64,000 nucleotides of DNA from Paracoccus endophyticus. GTDB taxonomy: Bacteria > Pseudomonadota > Alphaproteobacteria > Rhodobacterales > Rhodobacteraceae. Within the stretch, counting starts at the first letter, position 1; the number at the start of each line of letters is the position of its first letter. The stretch covers positions 62,001 to 126,000 of the forward strand of contig NZ_QLUV01000004.1 in assembly GCF_003286075.1 (NCBI RefSeq), in the 5' to 3' direction. A program made the translations under genes and the position numbers. The notes below the pieces were generated by a model that saw nothing but the letters and a program-made list of their open reading frames with translations, had not been told where the DNA came from and ran no database searches. Below, piece after piece: positions 36,840 through 45,756 of this stretch.

Positions 36840-36861
36840 CATATGCTATCAATTGAATATG
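36840..36861 (-). promoter_or_regulatory. AT-rich palindrome upstream of the MBL gene
   Basis: The 22-bp element begins CATAT and ends ATATG, with eight of eleven positions pairing. It stands out from the GC-rich background and lies 14 bp before the gene start. An ArsR-family BigR/SqrR-like operator is the likely reading; binding is inferred. Confidence 0.5.
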
Positions 36862-36987
36862 ACGCGGCGCGGCGGGTTTGGCAACGGCGGCCTGCCGCCC
36901 CCGGATGCGTGCCGCGCCCAAAAGTCGGACGGCCGCGGTGACTTGCGCGGCCCCCGCCGCTAGCCTGTGACCGGCAAGGAGCGAATC

Positions 36988-37770
36988 GTGGCGCACATCA
37001 TCGTTGTCGGCAACGAAAAGGGGGGGTCGGGCAAGTCCACGACCTCGATGCACGTGGCGACGGCGCTGGTTCGTCAGGGCCTGCGGGTGGGCGCGCTGGA
37101 CCTGGACGTGCGGCAGCGCAGCTTTGCGCGCTATCTGGAAAACCGCAGCGCCTTTCTGACGCGCGAGGGGCTGGACCTGCCGACGCCGATCCTGGCCGAA
37201 TTGCCGCGCGGCGCGGCCGACGTGGACGACCCGCTGTCGGCGGCGGTGGCCGAACTGGACCGGCAGGCCGACTTTATCGTCATCGACTGCCCCGGTTCGC
37301 ACACGCGGCTGTCGCAGATGGCCCATGCGCTGGCCGACACGCTGGTGACGCCGATGAACGACAGCTTCATCGACTTTGACCTGCTGGCGCGCCTGACCCC
37401 CGAGGGCAAGGTGATGGGACCGTCCATCTACGCCGAGATGGTCTGGGCCGCGCGGCAGATGCGGGGGCAGGCGGGCGCCGGGCCGATCGACTGGATCGTG
37501 CTGCGCAACCGCCTTGGCACGACCGAGATGCACAACAAGCGCAAGGTGGGCGCCGCGCTCGAGGCGCTGTCGAAGCGCATCGGGTTCCGCGTGGCGGCCG
37601 GATTTGCCGAGCGGGTGATCTTCCGCGAGCTGTTTCCGCGCGGGCTGACCCTGCTGGACCTGCGCGACGTGGGCACGACGCAGCTGTCCATGTCCAACAT
37701 CGCCGCCCGCCAGGAACTGCGCGACCTGATGGCGGAATTGCGCCTGCCGGGGGTGCAGGGCACGGTCTGA
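36988..37770 (+). CDS. mipZ: MipZ-type ParA ATPase
   Basis: The 260-residue ATPase belongs to the MipZ group, which positions the division site by forming a gradient from the chromosome poles and inhibiting FtsZ. The deviant Walker A GNEKGGSGKST is at residues 8-18; later motifs LDLDVRQRSFARYLENR, FIVIDCPGSHTRLS and MNDSFIDFDLL match. GTG 36988 follows AAGGAG and gives the usual short start; an upstream in-frame GTG at 36967 has no Shine-Dalgarno site. No parB is adjacent, which is normal for mipZ. Confidence 0.93.
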   Translation: MAHIIVVGNEKGGSGKSTTSMHVATALVRQGLRVGALDLDVRQRSFARYLENRSAFLTREGLDLPTPILAELPRGAADVDDPLSAAVAELDRQADFIVIDCPGSHTRLSQMAHALADTLVTPMNDSFIDFDLLARLTPEGKVMGPSIYAEMVWAARQMRGQAGAGPIDWIVLRNRLGTTEMHNKRKVGAALEALSKRIGFRVAAGFAERVIFRELFPRGLTLLDLRDVGTTQLSMSNIAARQELRDLMAELRLPGVQGTV

Positions 37771-37867
37771 GAGGGACAGTCTGAGGGGCACGGCTTGACG
37801 GGGGCGGTTGCAATGTCGTGATGGCCGCGCCGGTCCGGCCCATTGTTGCTGGCCCCCGCGCACCCTA

Positions 37868-37882
37868 GGTTCAGGCTGAACC
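37868..37882. promoter_or_regulatory. Palindrome before the RND efflux operon
   Basis: GGTTCAG-G-CTGAACC is a perfect 7-bp inverted repeat around one base, 15 bp upstream of the membrane fusion protein ATG. Its spacing and symmetry fit a repressor operator of TetR or MarR type, but no regulator gene is nearby. Confidence 0.4.
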
Positions 37883-37897
37883 CTTCGGAAGATCGCG

Positions 37898-39286
37898 ATG
37901 TCCCTGTTCCTGCGCCTTGCTGCCGCGGCCGTGGCCCTTGCCGTCGCGGCGGGTCCCGTTGCGGCGGCCGACCCCGCCCCGCCCGCCGCCGCCGTGGCGC
38001 CGACCGTGACGGTCGTGGCCGCCACGCGGGCCGAGGTGCAGGCCCGTGTCCCCCTGTCGGGCACGCTGGTCGCGCGGCACGAGGTGCAGGTCTATCCCGA
38101 GGTCACGGGTTTTCAGATCACCGCCCTGCGGGCCGAGGCGGGCGACCGCGTCGCCAAGGGCCAGGAACTTGCCCGGCTGTCGGACGACACGCTGCGCGCG
38201 CAGCTGGCCCAGGCCGAGGCCGAATACCAGCGCGCCCAGGCCGGGGTCGGCCAGGCGCAAAGCCAGATCGCCAGCACCGAGGCCGCGCTGACGCAGGCGG
38301 TCACGGCGCTGGAGCGGGCGCAGCAGCTCAGGCGCGGGGGCAACACGTCGCAGGCGGCACTGGATCAGGCCGTCGTGGCCGAGGCGGCGGCGCGCGCGGC
38401 GGCGGCCTCGGCGAGCGACGGTCTGGCGGTCGCGCAGGCCGCGCAGGCGCAGGCCTCGGCGGCGCGCGACGTGGCGCAGCTGAACCTGGACCGCACGGTG
38501 ATCGTGGCGCCGGTGGACGGGCGGGTGATGGCGCGCGCGGCCCAGCTGGGCGCGCTGTCGGCCGCCGGGGGCGAGCCGATGTTCACCCTGATCGCCGACG
38601 GCACGCTGGAGATGCAGGGCGAGGTGATCGAGACGGCCCTGCTGGACCTGCGCCCCGGGCAAGCCGTCGATCTGGATGTCGCAGGCGTGGGTCCTGTGAC
38701 CGGCGAGGTGCGCCAGTTGCCCGCGCTGGTCGATGCCACGACGCGGCTGGGGGACGTGCGCATCGCGCTGCCCGCGGACGAGCGGCTGCGACCCGGCCTG
38801 TTTGCCAGCGGCACGATCACCACGGCGCGGCGCGTGGCGGTGACGGTGCCCGCGACCGCGGTGCTGGCCGACGCGGGCGGGGAACGGGTGCAGGTCGTGC
38901 GCGGCGGCGTGGTCGAAAGCCGCCCCGTGCGCGCGGGCCTGCTGTGGCAGGGCGCGCGCGAGATCGTCGACGGCCTGGCCGAGGGCGAGGTGGTGATGAT
39001 GCGGGCCGGCGCGTTCTTTCGGACAGGCGACCCGGTTCGCCCGGTCGAGGCCCCGGCCGACCCCGGCGCCGCCGCGACCGTCCCCGCGGACGCCGCCGCA
39101 CCCGCTCAGGCCGGGGCCGCCGCGGCGCCGGCCGGGGCGGGGGCCGGGACGATGGCCATCCCGCCCGGCAGGGACGACGGCCGGCAGGCGGCCGCAGGAC
39201 CCACGTCGGGGGCAACCGGCCCGCAGGCCCCGGCGGGACGGACCACCGCCGCGGCGCGGCGCGCGTCCGATGGCGGCGCGCCATGA
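37898..39286 (+). CDS. RND efflux periplasmic adaptor (membrane fusion protein)
   Basis: The 462-residue precursor starts with a signal peptide (SLFLRLAAAAVALAVAAGPVAA). It has the MFP layout: beta-barrel/lipoyl halves (VPLSGTLVARHEVQVYPEVTG), a coiled-coil hairpin (QLAQAEAEYQRAQAGVGQA and onwards), the returning lipoyl half (LDRTVIVAPVDGRVMAR) and a membrane-proximal domain. The C-terminal 75 residues are a Pro/Ala/Gly-rich tail not needed for the fold. It overlaps the pump gene by 4 bp (ATGA), so the two form one operon. Confidence 0.92.
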   Translation: MSLFLRLAAAAVALAVAAGPVAAADPAPPAAAVAPTVTVVAATRAEVQARVPLSGTLVARHEVQVYPEVTGFQITALRAEAGDRVAKGQELARLSDDTLRAQLAQAEAEYQRAQAGVGQAQSQIASTEAALTQAVTALERAQQLRRGGNTSQAALDQAVVAEAAARAAAASASDGLAVAQAAQAQASAARDVAQLNLDRTVIVAPVDGRVMARAAQLGALSAAGGEPMFTLIADGTLEMQGEVIETALLDLRPGQAVDLDVAGVGPVTGEVRQLPALVDATTRLGDVRIALPADERLRPGLFASGTITTARRVAVTVPATAVLADAGGERVQVVRGGVVESRPVRAGLLWQGAREIVDGLAEGEVVMMRAGAFFRTGDPVRPVEAPADPGAAATVPADAAAPAQAGAAAAPAGAGAGTMAIPPGRDDGRQAAAGPTSGATGPQAPAGRTTAAARRASDGGAP

Positions 39287-42200
39287 ACCTGTCCACCTGG
39301 TCGATCCGCCACCCGGTCCCGCCCATCGCCATCTTTCTCGTGCTGGTCATCGTCGGCATCGTCAGCTTCATGCGACTGCCGGTCACGGCGATGCCGAACA
39401 TCGACCTGCCCATCGTCACCGTCAGCATCGCCCAGCCCGGCGCCGCCCCGTCCGAGCTGATCACCCAGGTCGTCCGCCCCGTCGAGGACAGCATCGCCAG
39501 CGTCGTCGGCGTGCGCCACATCAGTTCCACTGCGCAGGACAGCGCGGCCACCATCACCGTCGAGTTCGAGCTTGAGACCGACAGCGACCGCGCCCTGAAC
39601 GACGTCAAGGACGCCGTCGCCAGCGTGCGCGCCGAATTGCCCCAGTCGATCACCGAGCCGCTGGTCCGGCGGCTGGACGTGACCGGCATGCCGATCCTGA
39701 CCTATGCGGTCAGCGACCCCACGCTGTCGATCGAGGCCCTGTCCAAGTTCGTGGACGACGTCATCGCGCGCGAGCTGTCCACCGTCGCGGGCGTGGGCCA
39801 GACCAGCCGGATCGGCGGCGCCGACCGGGAAATCTCGGTCGAGCTGGACCCCCAGCGCCTGCTGGCCCACGGGCTGACGGCGGCCGAGGTCTCGACGCAG
39901 CTGCGCGCCAAGAACATCGACATGGGCGGGGGACGGGGCGATCTGGCCGGCACCGAATACGCCATCCGCACCCTGGGGTCGGCCGACAGCGTGGCCCAGT
40001 TGGCCGCGACGCCGATCAGCATCGGGCAGGGCCGCACCCTGCGGCTGGACCAGTTGGGCGAGGTCATCGACGGCCCCAGCGAAGAGCGCAGCTTTGCCCT
40101 GCTGGACGGCCGGCCGGTGGTGGCCTTTGGCGTCTTTCGCGCAACCGGCGCGTCCGACCTGGCGGCGGGGGACGGCACCAAGGCCCGGCTGGCCGAGATC
40201 GCGGCCCGCTATCCCAACACCGCGATCAGCCTGATCGACGACGCGACCACCTATACCGAGCAGTCCTACCACTCGGCGATGGAGACGCTGTACGAGGGCG
40301 CGGCGCTGGCGGTGATCGTCGTGCTGCTGTTCCTGCGCAACTGGCGCGCAACGCTGATCGCCGCCGCCGCCCTGCCGCTGTCCATCATCCCCACGTTCTT
40401 CGTCATGGACTGGCTGGGGTTCACGCTGAACGGCATCAGCCTGCTGGGGATCACGCTCGTCACCGGCATCCTGGTGGACGACGCCATCGTCGAGATCGAG
40501 AACATCGTCCGCCACATCAACATGGGCACCCCCGCCTATGAGGCGTCCGAGGAGGCCGCGACCGAAATCGGGACCACGGTGATCGCGATCAGCCTGTCGA
40601 TCGTGGCGGTGTTCGCGCCGGTCAGCTTCATGGGCGGGATCGCGGGGCAGTATTTCAAGCAGTTCGGCCTGACGGTCGCCGTCTCGGTGCTGTTCTCGCT
40701 GCTGGTCGCCCGCATCATCACGCCGATGATGGCGGCCTATTTCCTGCGCGGCCACGCCCACCCGCAGGAGGGCGCCGACGGCTTCACGATGCGGCGGCTG
40801 ATGGCGGTGCTGGGCTGGACGATGCGCCACCGGCTGCTGACGCTGCTGTTCGGGCTGATGGTGTTCGCCGGATCGATCTATTCCGCGACGCTGCTGCCGA
40901 CCGAGTTCATGGCCCCCTCGGACGTGGGCCGCAGCCAGATCGAGGTCGAGCTGCCGCCCGGATCGACCGTGGACCAGACCGACGCCGTGGCCCGCCGCCT
41001 GACCGCGCAGGTCGCGCGCATCCCCGAGGTGCAGTCGGTCTTTGTCGAGGGCGGCACCTCGGACGTGACCAAGGCGCGGCTGATGATCAACTATGGCAAG
41101 AAGGAAACGCGCGAGCGGTCGCAGTTCGAGATCGAGGAGCAGCTGAAGCGCGACCTGGCGGGGACGCCCGACGTGCGGCTGAACTTTCAGAACGAGCAGG
41201 GGGCGAACGATCTGACGATCAGCGTGCTGGCCGAAACCGAGCAGGCCGCAGCCCTGGGGGCCGAGCGTCTGGCCGCGGGGATGGGCGACATGGCCTCGCT
41301 GGAGGGGGTCACGTCTTCCTCGGCGCTCAAGCGCCCCGAAGTGCAGATCCGCCCCCGCCCCGAGGTTGCAGCCCAGCTGGGCGTGTCGGCCAGTTCGCTC
41401 GCGCAGACCCTGCTGGTGGCGACGCTGGGCGACAACGAGACGAACCTGCCCAAGTTCAACGCCGGCGACGAGCAGATCCCCATCGTGGTGCGGCTGAACG
41501 CGGCCGCGCGCGGCGACCTGATGCAGGTGCAGGCGCTGCGCGTCCCGTCCTCGGCCGGGCAGGTGCCGCTGGCGGCGGTGGCTGATGTCACGCTGTCGAC
41601 GGGCGCCACGCAGATTTCCCGCTATGACCGGCAGTTCCGCACCACGGTGTCGGCCAACCTGGTGGACGGGGCGATCCTGGGCCCGGTCTCGGCCGAGGTG
41701 CAGGACTTGCAGACCCGGATCGACCTGCCGCCGGGGACCCGGATCGAGACCTCGGGCGATGCCGAGATCATGGGCGAGGTGTTCGGCGCCTTCGGCTTGG
41801 CGATGGGGTCGGGCGTGTTGCTGGTCTATGTCGTGCTGGTGCTGCTGTTTCACAACTTCGTCACGCCGATCAGCATCCTGCTGTCGCTGCCGCTGGCGAT
41901 CGGCGGCGCCATGCTGGCGCTGTACATCACCGGCTATGCGATCGGCATGCCGGTGGTGATCGGGTTCCTGATGCTGATGGGGATCGTGACCAAGAACGCC
42001 ATCATGCTGGTCGAGTTCGCGCTGTCGGCGATGGACGCGGGCGTGGCCAAGCGGGACGCGATCCTGGACGCCGTCCACAAGCGGGCGCGCCCCATCGTGA
42101 TGACGACCATCGCCATGGCGGCGGGCATGCTGCCGTCGGCGCTGGGCACCAGCGAGGGGTCCGAGTTCCGCTCGCCCATGGCGGTCGCGGTGATCGGCGG

Positions 42201-42336
42201 GCTGCTGCTGTCCACCTTGCTGTCGCTGCTGTTCGTGCCGTCGCTGTTTTCCGTGATCCACGGGGCGCAGGGCCGCGTGGGCCGATGGATGCAGCGCCAC
42301 GTCGGGTTGAACCGGCCCCGCGTTCCGGCCGAGTAG
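39283..42336 (+). CDS. RND multidrug efflux pump (AcrB-like, HAE1 group)
   Basis: The 1017-residue inner-membrane pump has 12 membrane helices and two large periplasmic loops. It starts MNLSTWSIRHPVPPIAIF and carries the proton-relay aspartates D399 and D400 in ILVDDAIVEIENI, a hallmark of HAE-RND drug pumps. The C-terminal helix region GFLMLMGIVTKNAIMLVEFA matches. Start ATG 39283 overlaps the adaptor stop; an in-frame extension far upstream antedates it and overlaps the adaptor gene in another frame. No outer-membrane TolC component is nearby. Substrates cannot be told from sequence. Confidence 0.95.
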   Translation: MNLSTWSIRHPVPPIAIFLVLVIVGIVSFMRLPVTAMPNIDLPIVTVSIAQPGAAPSELITQVVRPVEDSIASVVGVRHISSTAQDSAATITVEFELETDSDRALNDVKDAVASVRAELPQSITEPLVRRLDVTGMPILTYAVSDPTLSIEALSKFVDDVIARELSTVAGVGQTSRIGGADREISVELDPQRLLAHGLTAAEVSTQLRAKNIDMGGGRGDLAGTEYAIRTLGSADSVAQLAATPISIGQGRTLRLDQLGEVIDGPSEERSFALLDGRPVVAFGVFRATGASDLAAGDGTKARLAEIAARYPNTAISLIDDATTYTEQSYHSAMETLYEGAALAVIVVLLFLRNWRATLIAAAALPLSIIPTFFVMDWLGFTLNGISLLGITLVTGILVDDAIVEIENIVRHINMGTPAYEASEEAATEIGTTVIAISLSIVAVFAPVSFMGGIAGQYFKQFGLTVAVSVLFSLLVARIITPMMAAYFLRGHAHPQEGADGFTMRRLMAVLGWTMRHRLLTLLFGLMVFAGSIYSATLLPTEFMAPSDVGRSQIEVELPPGSTVDQTDAVARRLTAQVARIPEVQSVFVEGGTSDVTKARLMINYGKKETRERSQFEIEEQLKRDLAGTPDVRLNFQNEQGANDLTISVLAETEQAAALGAERLAAGMGDMASLEGVTSSSALKRPEVQIRPRPEVAAQLGVSASSLAQTLLVATLGDNETNLPKFNAGDEQIPIVVRLNAAARGDLMQVQALRVPSSAGQVPLAAVADVTLSTGATQISRYDRQFRTTVSANLVDGAILGPVSAEVQDLQTRIDLPPGTRIETSGDAEIMGEVFGAFGLAMGSGVLLVYVVLVLLFHNFVTPISILLSLPLAIGGAMLALYITGYAIGMPVVIGFLMLMGIVTKNAIMLVEFALSAMDAGVAKRDAILDAVHKRARPIVMTTIAMAAGMLPSALGTSEGSEFRSPMAVAVIGGLLLSTLLSLLFVPSLFSVIHGAQGRVGRWMQRHVGLNRPRVPAE

Positions 42337-42358
42337 GGGTGGGGCGTCCCCCCTCCGC

Positions 42359-42383
42359 CCGTGTCAATGATGTTTGGACACGG
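42359..42383. terminator. Hairpin between convergent genes
   Basis: CCGTGTC at 42359-42365 pairs with GACACGG at 42377-42383, between the pump stop and the stop of the leftward nuclease-like gene. It lacks a T-run, so the role is tentative. Confidence 0.35.
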
Positions 42384-42418
42384 ACGACAGGGGCACGCAG
42401 GCGCGGCACGGCCGCTGG

Positions 42419-42928
42419 TCAGGGCAGGGGGCCGAGCAGCGCCACAAGCAGCGCGTCGATGCCGGCCAGCGGAACGAAGCGGCTTGCCGGGACGATCCGA
42501 CGGCTGGTCCACTCGGCCTTGTGGCCGGTGGCATCGGCCTTGGCTTGCCGGGGGGTCCTGAAGTCGTCGAGGGTCAGTGGCTCGGTCGGCCCGTTTCCGA
42601 AAAAGCGATAGTCGTGGATTGTCAGGTCGTCCCCGACCACCATCCACACCACGCATCCCGCCGGTCTGGAGGTCAGGGCGGTGCTGATCTTTTGCGAGGC
42701 CGTCGTCCCGTCAGCGCGGCTCGCCTTCAACTGGATGTGCCGGATGATCCGGCCCCTCGTCAGAACCAGGTCATACCCGCCGGCATCGAAGGCTGAATGC
42801 AGGATCTCGACGTCGAAGACGCCGCGCTGCCACAGGCGTTGCAGCAGCGAGGCGGTCAGCTGGTGTTCCAGAATGACTTCGCGCAGGACAGACTGGCGCG
42901 CGTGGACCGCGCGCCAGTCAGGGGTCAC
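42419..42928 (-). CDS. Putative PD-(D/E)XK-like nuclease-fold protein
   Basis: The 169-residue protein begins at GTG 42928, whose last bases overlap the pdhC stop (GTGA), so it is translationally coupled. A core [25 protein letters not shown] has the D...(h)QxK pattern of the PD-(D/E)XK nuclease fold, with an upstream acidic residue in VFDVEILH. Beyond this it has [19 protein letters not shown] do not recognise the family. The fold proposal rests on this motif only and the substrate is unknown. Confidence 0.65.
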   Translation of the reverse strand: MTPDWRAVHARQSVLREVILEHQLTASLLQRLWQRGVFDVEILHSAFDAGGYDLVLTRGRIIRHIQLKASRADGTTASQKISTALTSRPAGCVVWMVVGDDLTIHDYRFFGNGPTEPLTLDDFRTPRQAKADATGHKAEWTSRRIVPASRFVPLAGIDALLVALLGPLP

Positions 42929-44325
42929 GCCAGCATCCCGATCGGGTTTTCCAGGTGCTCCACGATGGCGGCCAGAAGCTGCGCCCCCAGCGCGCCGTCG
43001 ATCACCCGGTGATCGACCGACAGCGTCATCGACATGACGTTGCGGACGACGACCTCGCCGCCTTCGACCACCGGGGTCTGGATGCCCGCGCCCACGGCCA
43101 GGATCGCGCCATGCGGCGGGTTGATGACCGCGTCGAAGTTCTCGATCCCGAACATCCCCAGGTTCGAGATCGCGAAGCTGCCGCCCTGGTATTCGTGGGG
43201 GGCCAGCTTCCTGGTCTTGGCGCGGGTGGCCAGGTCCTTCATTTCCGCCGACAGGGCCGACAGGGTCTTCTTGTCGGCGTCCTTCAGGACCGGGGTGAAC
43301 AGCCCGCCTTCGATCGCGACGGCCACTGCCACGTCCGAGGGTTTCAGCTTGATGATCCGGTCGCCGGCCCAGACGGCATTGGCGTCGGGCACCTGCTGCA
43401 AGGCCAGCGCGCAGGCCTTGATGATGAAGTCGTTGACCGACAGCTTGACCCCGCGCCCGGACAGCTGCGCGTTCAGCGTGCCCCGGAACTCCATCAGCGC
43501 GTCCAGCCTGGCCGAGCGGCGCAGATAGAAATGCGGGATGGTCTGCTTGGCCTCGGACAGGCGCGCGGCGATGGTGCGGCGCATGCCGTCCAGCGCGACC
43601 TCCTCGGTTTCGCGGCCCTCCAGCAGCTTCTTCACCGTCTCGTAGCCCATGCCCTGCGGGGCGGCGGCGACTGCCGGGGCAGGGGCCGCGGGTTTGGGTG
43701 CGGCGTCCGCCGGGGCGGGGGCTGCGGCGGCGGCGGGCTTGCCTGCGCCGGGGCGGGCGGCCTCGACGTCGGTCTTGACGATCCGTCCGCGCGGGCCGGT
43801 GCCGGTGATCCCCGCAAGGTCGATCCCCCGTTCGGCGGCGATGCGCCGTGCCAGGGGCGAGGCGAAGACCCGGCCCTCCTTGCCACGCGCCTGCGCGGCA
43901 GCGACCGGCGCGGAGCCGCCGGGTGCCGCGCCGCCCGCGATCCCCGCATCGGCCTGGCCGTCCGCGGACAGCGGCCCGTCGTTCGGCCCGCCATAGCCCT
44001 TGTCGGGGGCCGCGTCCGTCTTGGCCGCAGCCGGCGCTGCGCCGGACGTGGACGCGCCTGCGCCCACGCTGGAGGCGTCCTCGCCTTCGTCCAGCAGCAC
44101 GGCGATGGGGGTGTTGACCTTCACCCCCTGCGTGCCCTCGGCCACCATGATCTTGCCGACGGTGCCTTCGTCCACGGCCTCGAACTCCATCGTGGCCTTG
44201 TCGGTCTCGATCTCGGCCAGGATGTCGCCGGATTTCACCGTGTCGCCTTCCTTGACCAGCCACTTGGCCAGCGTCCCTTCCTCCATCGTGGGGGACAGGG
44301 CAGGCATCAGGATCTCGGTTGCCAT
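42925..44325 (-). CDS. pdhC: Pyruvate dehydrogenase E2, dihydrolipoyllysine acetyltransferase
   Basis: E2 transfers the acetyl group from E1 to CoA. The 466-residue protein has one N-terminal lipoyl domain with the lipoylated lysine in [11 protein letters not shown] (about residue 43), a Pro/Ala linker, a peripheral subunit-binding domain ([18 protein letters not shown]), a second linker and a C-terminal catalytic domain ending [23 protein letters not shown] with the active-site His in DHR. It is the last pdh gene, 12 bp after pdhB. The first about 225 bp of its coding DNA are nearly identical to pdhB. Confidence 0.96.
   Translation of the reverse strand: MATEILMPALSPTMEEGTLAKWLVKEGDTVKSGDILAEIETDKATMEFEAVDEGTVGKIMVAEGTQGVKVNTPIAVLLDEGEDASSVGAGASTSGAAPAAAKTDAAPDKGYGGPNDGPLSADGQADAGIAGGAAPGGSAPVAAAQARGKEGRVFASPLARRIAAERGIDLAGITGTGPRGRIVKTDVEAARPGAGKPAAAAAPAPADAAPKPAAPAPAVAAAPQGMGYETVKKLLEGRETEEVALDGMRRTIAARLSEAKQTIPHFYLRRSARLDALMEFRGTLNAQLSGRGVKLSVNDFIIKACALALQQVPDANAVWAGDRIIKLKPSDVAVAVAIEGGLFTPVLKDADKKTLSALSAEMKDLATRAKTRKLAPHEYQGGSFAISNLGMFGIENFDAVINPPHGAILAVGAGIQTPVVEGGEVVVRNVMSMTLSVDHRVIDGALGAQLLAAIVEHLENPIGMLA
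44101..44325 (-). repeat. Lipoyl-domain repeat, copy in pdhC
   Basis: These 225 bp match 45520-45744 in pdhB at all but 8 positions by my alignment. In the 165 bp at the coding 5' end only two bases differ. See the paired copy. Confidence 0.85.
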
Positions 44326-44337
44326 TGTCGCGCCCCC

Positions 44338-45744
44338 TTACCGATAGGTCACTTTGCGGACCGCCTCGACCACCTCGGCCGCGGTGATCAGGGCCAGCTT
44401 TTCCAGGTTGGCCGCATAGGGCATCGGCACGTCCTTGCCGGTGCAGTTGATGACCGGCGCGTCCAGCCAGTCGAAGGCGTGTTCCATCAGATACGCGCTG
44501 ATGTGGTTGCCGATGGACCCGACGGGGAAGCCCTCCTCGACGGTGACGCAGCGGTTGGTCTTCTGCACCGATTTCAGCACCGTCGCATAGTCCAGCGGGC
44601 GCAGGGTGCGCAGGTCGATCACCTCGGCCTCGATCCCGTCCTTCGCCAGCGCCTCGGCGGCCTCAAGCGCATGGGCCATGCCGATGCCGAAGCTGACGAT
44701 GGTGACGTCGCGGCCCTTGCGGGCCACGCGGGCCTTGCCGAAGGGGATGGTGAAATCCTCCATCTGCGGCACGTCGAAGCTGCGGCCGTAGAGGATCTCG
44801 TTTTCCAGGAAGATCACCGGATTCGGGTCGCGGATCGCGGTCTTGAGCAGGCCCTTTGCGTCGGCGGCGGTATAGGGCATCACCACCTTCAGCCCCGGGA
44901 TCGCCGCGTACCACGCGGCATAGTCCTGGCTGTGCTGGGCGCCCACGCGCGCCGCGGCGCCGTTCGGGCCGCGGAACACCATCGGCGCACCCATCTGGCC
45001 GCCCGACATGTACAGCGTCTTGGCCGCCGAGTTGATGATGTGGTCGATCGCCTGCATGGCGAAGTTGAAGGTCATGAACTCGACGATCGGGCGCAGGCCG
45101 CCGAAGGCCGCGCCGACGCCGATGCCGGCAAAGCCCATTTCGGAAATCGGCGTGTCCACCACCCGGCGGGGTCCGAAGCGGTCGAGCAACCCCTGGCTGA
45201 TCTTGTAGGCGCCCTGGTATTCGCCGACCTCCTCGCCCATCAGGAAGACGGTCTCGTCGCGCTCCATCTCCTCGGCCATGGCCTCGCGCAGCGCCTCGCG
45301 CACGGTCATCGGCTTGACGGTCGTGCCCTCGGGCCAGTCGGGGGCTTCGTCGGGTTCGGGGGTGCTGACCGCCTCGACCGCGGATCTGGCGGCGGCGGGC
45401 GCGCGGTCGGGGGCCTCGCCCGTCTCGTCGCGGCTGGCCTCGCCCTTGCCGGGCTGGGCCGCGGGTTCCCGTGCGGCAGCAGGGGCGGCATCGGCGGACT
45501 CGCCGTCCTCGAGCAGGGTGGCGATGGGGGTGTTGACCTTCACGCCCTGCGTGCCCTCGGCCACCATCAGCCGGCCGATGGTGCCTTCGTCCACGGCCTC
45601 GAACTCCATCGTGGCCTTGTCGGTCTCGATCTCGGCCAGGATATCGCCGGATTTCACCGTGTCGCCTTCCTTGACCAGCCATTTGGCCAGCGTCCCTTCC
45701 TCCATCGTGGGGGACAGGGCAGGCATCAGGATCTCGGTTGCCAT
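44338..45744 (-). CDS. pdhB: Pyruvate dehydrogenase E1 beta subunit with lipoyl domain
   Basis: E1 beta forms the E1 heterotetramer with PdhA and decarboxylates pyruvate with thiamine diphosphate. The 468-residue protein has an N-terminal lipoyl domain (first 80 residues, the same lipoylation motif as E2), a Pro/Ala linker to about residue 140, then the transketolase-like beta domain with [43 protein letters not shown] and the C-terminal [14 protein letters not shown] lipoyl domain on E1 beta is known in alphaproteobacteria. 12 bp separate it from each pdh neighbour. Confidence 0.96.
   Translation of the reverse strand: MATEILMPALSPTMEEGTLAKWLVKEGDTVKSGDILAEIETDKATMEFEAVDEGTIGRLMVAEGTQGVKVNTPIATLLEDGESADAAPAAAREPAAQPGKGEASRDETGEAPDRAPAAARSAVEAVSTPEPDEAPDWPEGTTVKPMTVREALREAMAEEMERDETVFLMGEEVGEYQGAYKISQGLLDRFGPRRVVDTPISEMGFAGIGVGAAFGGLRPIVEFMTFNFAMQAIDHIINSAAKTLYMSGGQMGAPMVFRGPNGAAARVGAQHSQDYAAWYAAIPGLKVVMPYTAADAKGLLKTAIRDPNPVIFLENEILYGRSFDVPQMEDFTIPFGKARVARKGRDVTIVSFGIGMAHALEAAEALAKDGIEAEVIDLRTLRPLDYATVLKSVQKTNRCVTVEEGFPVGSIGNHISAYLMEHAFDWLDAPVINCTGKDVPMPYAANLEKLALITAAEVVEAVRKVTYR
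45520..45744 (-). repeat. Lipoyl-domain repeat, copy in pdhB
   Basis: Direct repeat of 44101-44325, offset 1419 bp, same strand, 217 of 225 positions identical. Both copies encode the same start [17 protein letters not shown] and lipoylation site, including most synonymous positions. Confidence 0.85.
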
Positions 45745-45756
45745 AGCGGTCCCCCC

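Noticed and set aside
37843..39282. An in-frame upstream extension of the RND pump gene
   Set aside because: It covers the adaptor gene in another frame and is Arg/Gly-rich; the true start at 39283 has family sequence and an ATGA overlap.
39106..42300. A 1064-codon open frame on the minus strand across the RND pump gene
   Set aside because: It is antisense to a clear pump gene, rich in His, Arg, Gln and Gly with no motif; a shadow of GC-rich codon use.
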